This document shows positions 63,612 through 64,000 of a stretch of 64,000 nucleotides of DNA, piece after piece; position 1 is the first letter of the stretch; each line of letters begins with the position of its first letter. The DNA is from Baylisascaris procyonis. Lineage: Eukaryota; Nematoda; Chromadorea; Rhabditida; Ascarididae. The notes beneath the pieces were generated by a model, which was not told where the DNA came from, searched no databases, and worked only from the letters and a program-made list of their open reading frames with translations. Position numbers and translations under genes: made by a program. The stretch is from contig JAZARR010000089.1 of the NCBI GenBank assembly GCA_037389465.1, positions 1,550,001 through 1,614,000 on the forward strand, written 5' to 3'.

Positions 63612-64000
63612 GAACGGTGAGCCATCAATACGAAAGAGTCATTGTAGACTTGTGCAGAGTGCTCGAAAGCTGTCTTATTTCAAGCCTCATTACGCTATCG
63701 CGTTAACTGAAAAAGGCTATTCGCATCTGATATTTGCTAGAATCAAACTTAGACAGATGCTTCCGTTGCAGACACCTCTAATTCTTATTAAAATACATCA
63801 GCAGATCAACGCTATAGTCTTTATCACAGCAATTGCAATATTCACCAGGTAACGTGTTTTATAAAAAGTTACTAAACGTATTATCGATCGTCACTAGTAA
63901 AAAGGAGTTGTTAAATGAAAATGAAATAGCAGACAAAGCTGTAATAAGACTGAAGAAAATTAATCGTAAAATGATGGACATAATTGTAGATGAAATCGTG
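63421..64000. other. Window edge, possible partial gene
   Basis: A TA microsatellite (63571-63611) is followed on the plus strand by an 80-codon frame (63610-63852). A second frame is open from about 63853 to the window end (ending ...KINRKMMDIIVDEIV). Neither can be assigned; a gene crossing the edge is possible. Confidence 0.3.
63571..63611. repeat. (TA)n microsatellite
   Basis: About 20 TA units with one C interruption, between the membrane-protein gene and the window edge. Confidence 0.95.

Noticed and set aside
63853..64000. Open frame running off the window end
   Set aside because: Only about 49 codons are visible and no family is recognisable; kept as an edge note rather than a gene.

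Overview
The window is a eukaryotic, AT-rich chromosomal segment of spliced genes. All introns I could define follow GT-AG. Short T-rich acceptors such as TTTTCAG, acceptor-like CAG/TAG signals just upstream of start codons, a cluster of annexins and scattered poly-G tracts all fit a nematode. That assignment is an inference (about 0.6); no rRNA, tRNA or spliced-leader gene was seen to fix it.

Layout. Bases 1-1805 hold no gene I can defend. Bases ~1806-8259 are the left arm of a ~6.45 kb inverted duplication whose right arm lies at ~51042-57505. Each arm carries a six-exon gene for a ~311-residue coiled-coil protein, tentatively DSN1-like (Mis12 kinetochore complex). The two proteins differ at one residue that I could find. 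The ~42.8 kb between the arms holds four genes, all on the plus strand: a seven-exon WWOX-like short-chain dehydrogenase (9554-15451) and three tandem annexins A, B and C (20067-24900, 28120-31908, 35529-49763). The annexins share one six-exon plan with all introns in phase 0. Beyond the right arm, ~57.5-61.2 kb looks empty. A minus-strand three-exon gene (61283-63420) encodes a C-terminally anchored membrane protein with three YxxP motifs.

The most unusual structure is intron 4 of annexin C. It is 9257 bp, against 393 and 624 bp in the two sister genes. It holds a duplicated 5' splice site, then ~27 copies of a GC-rich ~50-bp minisatellite centred on GGCGCC (39130-40480), then ~7.7 kb of degenerate TGTGTGTC satellite (40480-48195). 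The satellite yields open frames of more than 1600 codons that are compositional artefacts, not genes. A separate 21-bp minisatellite (16512-16857) also gives spurious repeat ORFs.

Functionally, the annexins should be Ca2+-dependent membrane-binding proteins and the dehydrogenase an NAD(P)-linked oxidoreductase. Nothing ties the genes into one pathway. The interest is structural: a tandem gene family, a near-identical inverted gene pair around it, and a giant intronic satellite. I saw no prokaryote-type operon, CRISPR array or intact mobile element.
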